Origin: Bacillota bacterium
Lineage (GTDB): Bacteria; Bacillota; Clostridia; Peptostreptococcales; Anaerovoracaceae
Direction: 5' to 3'
NCBI GenBank assembly: GCA_021443825.1
Contig: JABUTE010000122.1
Location: 1-21,664 of the forward strand
Length of the DNA stretch: 21,664 nucleotides
The position numbers and the translations under genes were made by a program. The notes under the pieces are model-generated. The model did not search any database. It saw nothing but the letters and a program-made list of their open reading frames with translations, and had not been told where the DNA came from. Below, one piece after another: positions 1 through 6,676 of this stretch (position 1 is its first letter; each line of letters begins with the position of its first letter).

Positions 1-701
1 ATGTTTCCCTTTGCCCCCTTTACCGGAGAAAAACTCAGGTCAGTCACCGAAAAGCCGGCTTCGGCAGCGTAGCCGAAGACCTGCTCGATCACGCTCCGGT
101 GAACGGCAGGGTCTCGGATGATGCCGTTTTTCCCCACCTGCTGGCGGCCTGCTTCAAACTGGGGCTTGATGAGAGCAACCATGTTGGCGCCCTCTCTTAG
201 CAGCGCGCAGGCATTGGGCATAATGTGGCGAAGAGAAATAAACGAAACGTCGGTGCAGGCAAAATCAAGAGTCTCCCCGATCATGTCGGGGGTGGTATAG
301 CGAAAATTCTGCTTTTCCATGTTGATGACCCGGGGGTCGCAGCGAAGCTTATAATCCAACTGGCCGTAGCCAACATCAAGAGCATAGACCTTCTCTGCCC
401 CCTTTTGCAGCAGGCAGTCGGTAAAGCCGCCGGTGGAGGCCCCGATATCGATGCAATGAAAACCGGTCGGATCGATGGAAAAGACCTGCAGAGCTTTGGC
501 CAGCTTTAATCCCCCGCGGCTGACGAAGGGGCAGTCGCTGCCCTTGACGGTAATGACCGCATCGTCGCTGATGCCGGTACCCGCTTTGTCTGACAGCTGG
601 CCGTCAACAAAGACCAGGCCTGCCATGATGGCAGCCTTTGCTTTTTCTCTTGTTGGAAAATACCCCTGTTCTGTAAGGAGTACATCAAGCCTTGTTTTCA
701 A
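1..701 (-). CDS. tlyA: TlyA-family rRNA 2'-O-methyltransferase (3' end outside window)
   Basis: Predicted SAM-dependent ribose methyltransferase of the TlyA/YqxC family, which modifies rRNA; some homologues were called hemolysins. Seen: 233 codons open to the left edge. An S4 RNA-binding domain (about 1-60) begins MKTRLDVLLTEQGYF. It is followed by a FtsJ-like fold with the SAM loop DIGASTGGFTDCLL (85-98), CTDVSF (149-154), IKPQFE (178-183) and PVKGAKGN (226-233). The family is usually about 265-275 residues, so only the last 30-40 are missing. The start is a TTG at 701 preceded by GGAGAG five bases upstream; no in-frame ATG gives a full S4 domain. It overlaps the end of dxs by 17 bases, so it is probably translationally coupled as the last visible gene of the asp23 unit. 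The family call is firm; the exact rRNA target (16S, 23S or both) is not visible. Confidence 0.95.
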   Translation of the reverse strand, partial: MKTRLDVLLTEQGYFPTREKAKAAIMAGLVFVDGQLSDKAGTGISDDAVITVKGSDCPFVSRGGLKLAKALQVFSIDPTGFHCIDIGASTGGFTDCLLQKGAEKVYALDVGYGQLDYKLRCDPRVINMEKQNFRYTTPDMIGETLDFACTDVSFISLRHIMPNACALLREGANMVALIKPQFEAGRQQVGKNGIIRDPAVHRSVIEQVFGYAAEAGFSVTDLSFSPVKGAKGN

Positions 702-2553
702 GAAATCTCTCCGTTCTGCAGGCGATGCCTGCCCCGTCCAGTCCGTAGCGCGCTTTCAGCTGCGTCGGTGAACCCTGTTCGATAAACTCATCGGGCCAGC
801 CGACCGAAAGCACACGGCATCCGGCAAGGGTTGCTTTGGCAGCGATCCGAACGCCTACACCGCAGCAGCAATCGCCGTCTTCGACCACCACCATATGGTG
901 CCAGTGATGAAATGCGTAATTTAAAAAATGCTCGGGAAGAGGCTTCAGCTGCTTCAGATCCCATACAGCGCATGATATCCGTTTCTCTTCAAGAAGAGCT
1001 GCAGCCTCCAGCACGGCAGGAAGCATTCCTCCGTCGCTGATAAAGACCACGTCCATTCCGTCGCGGATGCATTGGGGCGCCGGTACATAGGCTGCCGGCT
1101 GATTGGGCTGGCTGGCCGAAATGGCAATGGGCGCAGGGGCCTTTCCTCTGGGATATCGAATGGCGCAGGGGGCGTTGAGCTGAAAGGCATAATCCAGCAT
1201 GTTTTTCAGTTCGCCTGCATCCCGGGGCGACAGGATGGTCATACCGGGCATTCCGGACAGATATTCGATGTCGTAAAGCCCCTGATGGGTCTCACCGTCG
1301 GCACCGACCACACCGGCTCTGTCGATGGCAAAGATCACCGGCAGGTTCTGCAGGCAGATCTCGGTGAGCACCTGATCGTAAGCGCGCTGCAAAAAAGTGG
1401 AATAAACGGCGAAGACCGGCTTATAGCCCCCCAGCGCAAGGCCGGCGGCAAAGCTGACCGCATGCTGTTCGGCGATGCCTGCATCGAAGACCCGGGAGGG
1501 AAAGGCATCGCGCATGACAGAAAGTCCGGTGCCCTCGGTCATGGCGGCTGTCACAGCGCAGATCCTGGAATCGGCGCTTGCCTTATCGGTGAGCAGCTTT
1601 CCGAAGATCTCCGACCATGAATCCGGGTCATGGACCGTCTCAGCCGTGGCCGTTTTCGGATCAAAAGCGCCGGTTCCGTGATATTTCTGTGGATTTTGCT
1701 CAGCGGCAGAAAAACCTTTTCCTTTTTTCGTGATGCAATGGATCAGCACGGGTCGGTTCAGCTCTTTGGCAGCCTGCATGAAATAGCAAAGCTCCCGGAT
1801 GTTGTGACCGTCCACCGGGCCGAAGTATTTAAAGCCCAGTTCTTCGAAGAATTCACCGGGCAGCAGCGCGTATTTGATGGCATCCCTGAAAAGGCGCATC
1901 CGATTTAACGCTCTGGGACGTTTGCGAAAGACGTTCTTAAGGCCGGCCTTAAAACGCCTATAGCGGCTGGAGGTACGCAGCTTTTGGAGGTGATTGGACA
2001 GGCCTCCCACATTGGGAGAGATCGACATGGCATTATCGTTGAGTATGACGATCAAAGGCGTTTTGGTGCTGCCTGCCGCATTCAATGCTTCGAAGGCAAC
2101 GCCACCGGTCATGGCGCCGTCGCCGATCACGGCGATGCAGGCGTGATCCTTTCCTTCCAGATCGCGAGCCTTGGCGTAGCCGAAGGCAGCGGAAACAGAG
2201 CCTCCGCTGTGGCCGCTGTCGAAGGTATCGTGGACCGATTCCCTGCGTTTTGGGAATCCGGACAGGCCGTCCAGCTGGCGCAGGGTGGAAAAGGCGGTCA
2301 GACGGCCGGTGAGCATCTTATGAACATAGGCCTGATGGCCTACGTCCCAGACGATCTTATCCCGGGGGCTGTTGAAAACCTTATGCAGAGCGATGGTCAG
2401 TTCGACCGTTCCCAGATTGGAGGCCAAATGGCCGCCGGTCTGAGCGACCGATTCGATCAGATCCTCGCGCAGCTCCGCAGCCAGCTGGTTCAGCTCGTCG
2501 TAAGACATAGCCTTCAGCTGCTGCAGATCGATTTCTTCGTATGCTTCGTTCAT
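685..2553 (-). CDS. dxs: 1-deoxy-D-xylulose-5-phosphate synthase
   Basis: Cytosolic thiamine-diphosphate enzyme that joins pyruvate and glyceraldehyde 3-phosphate to make DXP, the first step of the MEP isoprenoid pathway. Seen: 622 residues, normal for the family. Motifs in order are GHLASNLG (41-48), DVGHQAYVHK (70-79), the ThDP/Mg site GDGAMTGG (144-151) with NDNAMSIS (172-179), and GIAEQHAV in the pyrimidine-binding domain with the conserved Glu, followed by a transketolase C-terminal domain. One oddity is DSGHSGGSVSAA (112-122), where most homologues have GHSSTSIS. Its ATG overlaps the ispA stop as ATGA, so coupling to ispA is likely; only a distant AGAGG lies upstream. Being next to ispA places early and late isoprenoid steps on one transcript. 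Confidence 0.97.
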   Translation of the reverse strand: MNEAYEEIDLQQLKAMSYDELNQLAAELREDLIESVAQTGGHLASNLGTVELTIALHKVFNSPRDKIVWDVGHQAYVHKMLTGRLTAFSTLRQLDGLSGFPKRRESVHDTFDSGHSGGSVSAAFGYAKARDLEGKDHACIAVIGDGAMTGGVAFEALNAAGSTKTPLIVILNDNAMSISPNVGGLSNHLQKLRTSSRYRRFKAGLKNVFRKRPRALNRMRLFRDAIKYALLPGEFFEELGFKYFGPVDGHNIRELCYFMQAAKELNRPVLIHCITKKGKGFSAAEQNPQKYHGTGAFDPKTATAETVHDPDSWSEIFGKLLTDKASADSRICAVTAAMTEGTGLSVMRDAFPSRVFDAGIAEQHAVSFAAGLALGGYKPVFAVYSTFLQRAYDQVLTEICLQNLPVIFAIDRAGVVGADGETHQGLYDIEYLSGMPGMTILSPRDAGELKNMLDYAFQLNAPCAIRYPRGKAPAPIAISASQPNQPAAYVPAPQCIRDGMDVVFISDGGMLPAVLEAAALLEEKRISCAVWDLKQLKPLPEHFLNYAFHHWHHMVVVEDGDCCCGVGVRIAAKATLAGCRVLSVGWPDEFIEQGSPTQLKARYGLDGAGIACRTERFLENKA

Positions 2554-3452
2554 TCGTGGATTTTAGCCTCTATATAGTCAAGAATATCGTTGAATACTTC
2601 TGCTTCGTCATAGAACGGTGCCATGGCGTCTCTGGCTCTGGCGATCAGCTCCGCTGTCCTTTTCTGTGCATTTTCAAGGCCGTGAACAGAGGTATAGGTG
2701 TTTTTTTCGTCGCGCAGATCCTTGCCGGGGGTCTTGCCCAACTCTTGGGCATTGCCGATCACATCCTGAATATCGTCCATGATCTGGAAGGCAAGGCCGA
2801 GGCAGTCTCCGTAGGTGCGAAGGGCTTCCATGCGGTTCTCGTCTGCACCGCCCAGGTAGCCGCCTGCCAGGATCGATGCCCTGATAAAAGCAGCCGTCTT
2901 ATTGTCGTGGATGTAATCGAGCATTTCGGCAGAGCACTGCTTATGTTCATTTTCCACATCGGCGACCTGCCCTGCTACCATTCCCCTGCAGCCGGTGCCC
3001 TTGGCGATCATATACTGGCAGCGAACGGCCTTCTTCAGCTTTTCGGGGTCATCCAGATAATTGAGCATATCCTTGCTCATCACCTCATAGGCAGCAGAGA
3101 GCAGTCCGTCACCTGCCAGAATGGCCATAGCCTCGCCGAAGACCTTGTGATTGGTGGGAATGCCTCTTCGAAAATCGTCGTTATCCATCGCCGGCAGATC
3201 GTCGTGGATCAGAGAATAGGTCTGGATGTACTCGATGGCGCAGGCATACGGAAGGCCGAATTTGACATTGGTATGGCCGCAGAATTGCAGGGTATACAGA
3301 AACAGCACCGGACGGATCCGTTTGCCGCCGGCTGTGAGACTGTATTTCATGGCTTCGTATAAGGTCTTGCTGTTGGGGTCGATCCGGGGAAGGTAATCCA
3401 GAATATGGGTATCGACCAGTTCCTTCAACCGTAAATATTCAGGGCTTTTCAT
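2550..3452 (-). CDS. ispA: Farnesyl (polyprenyl) diphosphate synthase
   Basis: Short-chain trans-prenyltransferase that condenses IPP with DMAPP and GPP to make FPP (possibly GGPP), the precursor for undecaprenyl phosphate and quinone side chains. Seen: 300 residues, all-helical isoprenoid synthase fold; GGKRIRP (42-48), first Asp-rich motif DDLPAMD (84-90), RRG just after it, KT (185-186), and second Asp-rich motif DDIQD (226-230). The bacterial FPPS form of the first motif with a two-residue PA insert is present. The ATG at 3452 overlaps the xseB stop as ATGA, with GGAGG about ten bases upstream. It sits between xseB and dxs, a common Bacillota order. Chain length cannot be fixed from sequence alone, but FPP is the best guess. 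Confidence 0.95.
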   Translation of the reverse strand: MKSPEYLRLKELVDTHILDYLPRIDPNSKTLYEAMKYSLTAGGKRIRPVLFLYTLQFCGHTNVKFGLPYACAIEYIQTYSLIHDDLPAMDNDDFRRGIPTNHKVFGEAMAILAGDGLLSAAYEVMSKDMLNYLDDPEKLKKAVRCQYMIAKGTGCRGMVAGQVADVENEHKQCSAEMLDYIHDNKTAAFIRASILAGGYLGGADENRMEALRTYGDCLGLAFQIMDDIQDVIGNAQELGKTPGKDLRDEKNTYTSVHGLENAQKRTAELIARARDAMAPFYDEAEVFNDILDYIEAKIHE

Positions 3453-3670
3453 CGATCGAATTCCTCCGTTTCATCTGTCGTAGGATCGTATTTCAGGATC
3501 TTCTGCTTTGCGCCGTCCAGGATCTGCCGGCAGCGCTGATAATACAGAATACTATTATCGTAAACCTCTATGCTTTCTTCCAGTCCAAGTTTACCGCTGC
3601 GCAGAGCCTCTGCCGCTTTTTCCAAGGCCTGAAAGGCTTCTTCAAAGGTCATTTCCTGCTTGTCAGCCAT
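3449..3670 (-). CDS. xseB: Exodeoxyribonuclease VII small subunit
   Basis: Small helical subunit of exonuclease VII, which with XseA degrades single-stranded DNA into acid-soluble oligonucleotides. Seen: 73 residues from MADKQEMTFEEAFQALEKAAEAL; the motif LRSGKLGLEESIEVYDNS is the family signature, and the protein forms a long two-helix hairpin. I chose ATG 3670 because AGGGAG sits five to six bases upstream; the in-frame ATG at 3688 would put that site inside the gene and add six residues. The chosen start overlaps the xseA end by eight bases, and the stop overlaps the ispA start as ATGA. Confidence 0.93.
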   Translation of the reverse strand: MADKQEMTFEEAFQALEKAAEALRSGKLGLEESIEVYDNSILYYQRCRQILDGAKQKILKYDPTTDETEEFDR

Positions 3671-4865
3671 TTTTTCTCCCTTCTGCAAGGCAATTTACGG
3701 TGCCGTTTGCAAATATCAGTTCAAAACGATCTCCCTTTTGCAGTTGATCTGCATCGGTGATCCACCGGCCGTCTGCGGTGCGTGCTGCCGCATAGCCTTT
3801 GTCAAGAATGGAATGGGGATCGGCCCCGTCGATGCGGCTCTTGAGCACATCCAGTGCATAGCTTTTGTCTGCCAACAGCTGGCTGGCCGCGGTGCAGCAG
3901 GTCTCCTTTAATCGCTGCAGCTGATAAGAACTGTCTTCCAACCTGCTTTCGGTATATTGCCGCAGGCCCTGGGCAAGAAAACGGCAATGATCCTCCATAG
4001 CCTGCACCTTTGCCTGCAATACACGCCCCAGCCGACTTGGAGATGCCATCTCGATGGCGTCGGTGTAGCTGCGAATATCGGGTGTTGCGGCTTCGGCTGC
4101 TGCTGTAGGCGTTGCCGCGCGAAGATCGGCAGCCCAGTCGCAGATACAAATATCTACCTCATGTCCGACAGCCGAAATGACCGGGATACGGGAGCGATAG
4201 ACCGCTCTTGCTACGGATTCTTCGTTGAAGCACCAGAGATCCTCTTTGGAGCCTCCCCCCCGCCCGACGATCAGAACGTCAGCCTGCGGAAATTTTTCGT
4301 TAAGGACCCGAATGCCTTCACAAATGGTGGCAGCAGCGCCGTCGCCCTGCACCAGGCAGGGATACAAAACGATGTCTGCCAGAGGATCTCTTCGCTTTAC
4401 GGTAGTGATGATATCGTGGATGGCAGCTCCGGTAGGAGACGTAACCACGCCGATCAGCCGGGGAAAGGCCGGAATGGGCCGTTTATGGCTTGCATCGAAG
4501 AGACCTTCTTCTTCCAGTTTTACCCGAAGCTTTTCGAAGGCAATGGCCAGGGCCCCTTCTCCCTCCGGCTCCATCAGTCGAAGATTCAGCGAGTACGACC
4601 CTCGTTTTTCGAAGACGGAGATGCTGCCGGTGGCAAGCACCTCCATGCCCTCTGCCGGCTCGAACCGCAGCAGCTGCACCCGGTCAGCAGGAAGAAAGCA
4701 GCTGATGCTGCTGGCTTCGTCCTTCAGGGTGAAATAGAGATGACCGGATGAATGCCATGTAATGCGAGAGATCTCCCCCTTGACCGTCACGTTGGCAAGA
4801 ATAGGGTCTGCTGCCAGCGTGCGTTTGATATAGGTGTTGATCTGCGATACCGTTACAGGTCTCAT
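3663..4865 (-). CDS. xseA: Exodeoxyribonuclease VII large subunit
   Basis: Catalytic subunit of exonuclease VII, a metal-independent single-strand DNA exonuclease used in repair and recombination. Seen: 400 residues. An N-terminal OB-fold contains KGEISRITWHSSGHLYFTLKD (about 29-49). The catalytic domain has GVVTSPTGAAIHDI (139-152), GRGGGSKEDLWCFN (201-214) and GHEVD (234-238) followed by ADLRAATPTAAAE. A coiled-coil region (about 275-345) binds XseB. The length is a little short of the E. coli enzyme (about 450), mainly in the coiled-coil and tail. The ATG at 4865 overlaps the upstream TsaD-like gene as ATGA, with GGGAGG nine bases before it. Its partner xseB follows directly. Confidence 0.96.
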   Translation of the reverse strand: MRPVTVSQINTYIKRTLAADPILANVTVKGEISRITWHSSGHLYFTLKDEASSISCFLPADRVQLLRFEPAEGMEVLATGSISVFEKRGSYSLNLRLMEPEGEGALAIAFEKLRVKLEEEGLFDASHKRPIPAFPRLIGVVTSPTGAAIHDIITTVKRRDPLADIVLYPCLVQGDGAAATICEGIRVLNEKFPQADVLIVGRGGGSKEDLWCFNEESVARAVYRSRIPVISAVGHEVDICICDWAADLRAATPTAAAEAATPDIRSYTDAIEMASPSRLGRVLQAKVQAMEDHCRFLAQGLRQYTESRLEDSSYQLQRLKETCCTAASQLLADKSYALDVLKSRIDGADPHSILDKGYAAARTADGRWITDADQLQKGDRFELIFANGTVNCLAEGRKNG

Positions 4866-5785
4866 CGGAAGAGCCCTCCCTGCAGAAGGGATGGCCCAAC
4901 TGCGTTGTCAGAGCAAAGGGAAGGCTGACCGAAGATCCAGTCGCTGTGTTTTTTTGCGCAATATGCGCGCAGAAAACGGCTTGCAGCGACCCCTCCGGTA
5001 ATGAGCATCTGCCGGGCGCCTGTATCCTTCAGCACCGCTTCGGAAACTGCTACGAAGCTTTCTGCAATGCGCTCCATGAGAAAACAGGCACAGGCATTCT
5101 GATCAAGACCTTCTGTTTTCGTTTTCAGCTGTGTTTCCAGCCCCGACAGATTCATTCCCTTCGAATCGGTCTTGATTCGTGAGAAGGGATTTTTAAGGCC
5201 TTTCGGGTCATATTCCATCGCTGCCTCGTCGATGTACTTTCCGGCGGGAAAAGGAAACCCCTGTGCGACCCCAAACCGGTCGAGAAGCTGTCCGTAAGAG
5301 ATATCTTTCGTAGCAGCACTGACGGAGAGCTTTCCGTCTTTTGCCAGCACCAGCTCCAGGGTGCCTCCGGACAGATGGGCGCATACAAAAGGCTTTGAAA
5401 AGTCTATGGAAGAGCCCAGAGCCGCAGCTGCAATATGACCCTCCTGATGGCTTGTCTGGGTAAAGGGGACCTGTAAGGCGGCGGCCACGGTCTGCCCCAG
5501 AGCAGTGCCTGCCTTAAATACAGGCATATAGGAGCCTTCTACCGGGCGAGGTCTGGAGGATGCACAGACGCCTGCGATATCGCTGCGGTATTGGTTCAGC
5601 AGCGGGGTGAGCAGCAGCGGAAGATTCTCCCAATGCTGAAACAGGGCGTCCGACTGGCGGAGCCCTTTTTCTCCCTGTTTGACCGCAAGCAACTGCCGGC
5701 AATCGGCGATGATCCTTCCGGACTCATCGGTAAGCGCAGCAGAACTGGTATAGTTGCTGCTGTCGATACCAAGATACAAAGGCAT
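4862..5785 (-). CDS. TsaD/Kae1-like ASKHA paralogue (formerly 'O-sialoglycoprotein endopeptidase')
   Basis: Member of the TsaD/Kae1/YgjD superfamily but not a normal TsaD. Seen: 307 residues; N-terminal phosphate-binding start YLGIDSSNYTSSAA (4-17), the metal-binding HxxxH as SHQEGH (H113 and H117), LSGGTLEL (138-145), NLSGLETQ (212-219, matching SFSGLKT of TsaD), GGVAASRFL (264-272) and CSDNA with the third metal ligand D293. The TsaD T-x-GPG loop is replaced by SSRPRPVEGSY (76-86), and the N-terminal ETSCDET signature is absent. True TsaD (threonylcarbamoyl transfer to tRNA A37) is usually about 335-345 residues. From family knowledge, such paralogues occur next to nusB and xseA in Clostridia. 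It starts four bases after nusB and overlaps xseA. The function is unknown to me; metal and nucleotide binding look kept. Confidence 0.8.
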   Translation of the reverse strand: MPLYLGIDSSNYTSSAALTDESGRIIADCRQLLAVKQGEKGLRQSDALFQHWENLPLLLTPLLNQYRSDIAGVCASSRPRPVEGSYMPVFKAGTALGQTVAAALQVPFTQTSHQEGHIAAAALGSSIDFSKPFVCAHLSGGTLELVLAKDGKLSVSAATKDISYGQLLDRFGVAQGFPFPAGKYIDEAAMEYDPKGLKNPFSRIKTDSKGMNLSGLETQLKTKTEGLDQNACACFLMERIAESFVAVSEAVLKDTGARQMLITGGVAASRFLRAYCAKKHSDWIFGQPSLCSDNAVGPSLLQGGLFR

Positions 5786-5789
5786 GGGA

Positions 5790-6203
5790 TCAGCCTCTGA
5801 CGATCTTGCCGAGAATGCCGTTTACGAATTTGCCGGATTCCTCGGAGCCGAATTTCTTTGCCAGATTGACGGCCTCGTTGATGGCAGCGCCAGCGGGAAC
5901 GCGGAACAGCTCTTCTGCATTGTCCATATAGCAGATCTCGGTCACTGCAAGACGCAGAACGGCCAGATCTACCTTTGCCATCCGTTCCAGATGCCAGCCC
6001 TTGGAGGCCTCCTCCAGTTTTTCATCGATGGCAGTCTTATTTGCTTTGTAGTTTTCCAGAACCGCATTGAAATAATCCATCTGATCGGAACCTTCCATAT
6101 AGCAGTCCATGAAGGGCGCAGCAGCCTCTTCGGAGTAATCCTTCTGAGAATCCATCTGGAAGATGAGCATCATCAACGCTTCTCTTGCTTCTGTTCTACG
6201 CAT
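5790..6203 (-). CDS. nusB: Transcription antitermination factor NusB
   Basis: All-helical RNA-binding protein that with NusE (S10) binds boxA RNA and supports antitermination, chiefly of rRNA operons. Seen: 137 residues beginning MRRTEAREALMMLIFQMD, ending in AAINEAVNLAKKFG and FVNGILGKI, both hallmark NusB segments; LRLAVTEI lies in between. The start is ATG 6203, preceded by AAGGAG four bases upstream; the longer open frame up to 6356 is the asp23 region read in another frame. It lies 17 bases after the asp23 stop and four bases before the TsaD-like gene, so all are one transcript. Confidence 0.95.
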   Translation of the reverse strand: MRRTEAREALMMLIFQMDSQKDYSEEAAAPFMDCYMEGSDQMDYFNAVLENYKANKTAIDEKLEEASKGWHLERMAKVDLAVLRLAVTEICYMDNAEELFRVPAGAAINEAVNLAKKFGSEESGKFVNGILGKIVRG

Positions 6204-6220
6204 GTTTCTCCTTGCATACC

Positions 6221-6559
6221 TTATTTGACTACACCGGCAATATGAACATCGACTCTGCGGACCGGTATCTCCGCGAGAGCTTCTACTTTTGCTTTTACAT
6301 TTTCCTGGATAGACCAGGCCGTCTGGGGGATGGCCGTGCCGTAATGAACATTGCAAAATACGTCGATCTGAAGCCCGTTGGGCTGACCCTGGACACGGAC
6401 CCCCTTCAATGAGCTTTTGCTGCCGATCAGAACCTTGAAGGCTGTAGTGACCGAGGTATCCACCATCTCGGCGACACCTTCGGTGTTGAGAACAGCTTTC
6501 ATGATGGAAAGAGCAACGATCTCCTGCGAGAGGTCTTTTCTGTTTGTGCTGCCTGCCAT
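6221..6559 (-). CDS. Asp23/Gls24 family envelope stress protein
   Basis: Asp23/Gls24 (DUF322) proteins are small cytoplasmic proteins, often membrane-tethered through partners, linked in Bacillota to envelope stress and cell-wall or lipid homeostasis; a biochemical activity is not established. Seen: 112 residues from MAGSTNRKDLSQEIVALS, with VRVQGQPNGLQIDVFCNVHYG and the terminal VRRVDVHIAGVVK typical of the family. The start is ATG 6559 because AGGAGG (6565-6570) is five bases upstream. The in-frame ATGs at 6577 and 6592 fall at or upstream of the predicted transcript start, so they cannot be used by that promoter. It is the first gene of the second transcription unit, so its promoter sets expression of nusB to tlyA. 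Confidence 0.93.
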   Translation of the reverse strand: MAGSTNRKDLSQEIVALSIMKAVLNTEGVAEMVDTSVTTAFKVLIGSKSSLKGVRVQGQPNGLQIDVFCNVHYGTAIPQTAWSIQENVKAKVEALAEIPVRRVDVHIAGVVK

Positions 6560-6564
6560 AGGTT

Positions 6565-6570
6565 CCTCCT
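6565..6570 (-). promoter_or_regulatory. Ribosome binding site of asp23 (decides the start)
   Basis: A perfect AGGAGG on the minus strand, five bases before ATG 6559. With the -10 element at 6583-6588, the predicted leader is only about 17 bases, so the ribosome site lies almost at the 5' end of the message. It excludes the two upstream in-frame ATGs at 6577 and 6592. Confidence 0.85.
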
Positions 6571-6582
6571 GATCCATTTTAC

Positions 6583-6611
6583 AGTATATCAAAAAAAGCA
6601 GGACGGTTCAA
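6583..6611 (-). promoter_or_regulatory. Sigma-A-type promoter of the asp23-tlyA unit, overlapping the terminator
   Basis: On the minus strand there is TTGAAC (6611-6606), a 17-base spacer, and TATACT (6588-6583), preceded by TG one base away, an extended -10. Four of six -35 positions and five of six -10 positions match consensus, and the spacing is ideal. The spacer holds the left stem arm and T-tract of the mltG terminator. The transcript should begin near 6576-6577. This is a prediction from motif and position; it is the only good promoter match in the space between mltG and asp23. Confidence 0.72.
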
Positions 6612-6628
6612 ATAAACAGTCCTGCTTT
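6591..6628 (-). terminator. Intrinsic terminator after mltG
   Basis: The arms GCAGGAC and GTCCTGC (6598-6604 and 6619-6625) pair perfectly, with three more A:T pairs at the base (6595-6597 with 6626-6628) and a possible inner G-T-T/A-A-C helix. Read on the minus strand, the hairpin is followed by seven T residues (6597-6591), the layout for termination of the transcript coming from mltG, whose stop lies about 50 bases upstream. On the plus strand the stem is followed by only TTTCG, so it is one-directional. Confidence 0.88.
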
Positions 6629-6676
6629 CGTATCGCGCCATATGCCGATTCCCGTGAAAAATTGTCAAAGTACTGT

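Noticed and set aside
2541..3362. 273-codon open frame on the plus strand
   Set aside because: It is a shadow of ispA with no family features of its own; the two Asp-rich motifs on the minus strand settle the coding strand.
6639..6668. Second promoter candidate with a perfect TTGACA (6663-6668, minus strand)
   Set aside because: The -10 positions give only GCATAT at 17 bases or CATATG at 18 bases, poor matches, and a transcript from there would run straight into the terminator at 6591-6628.
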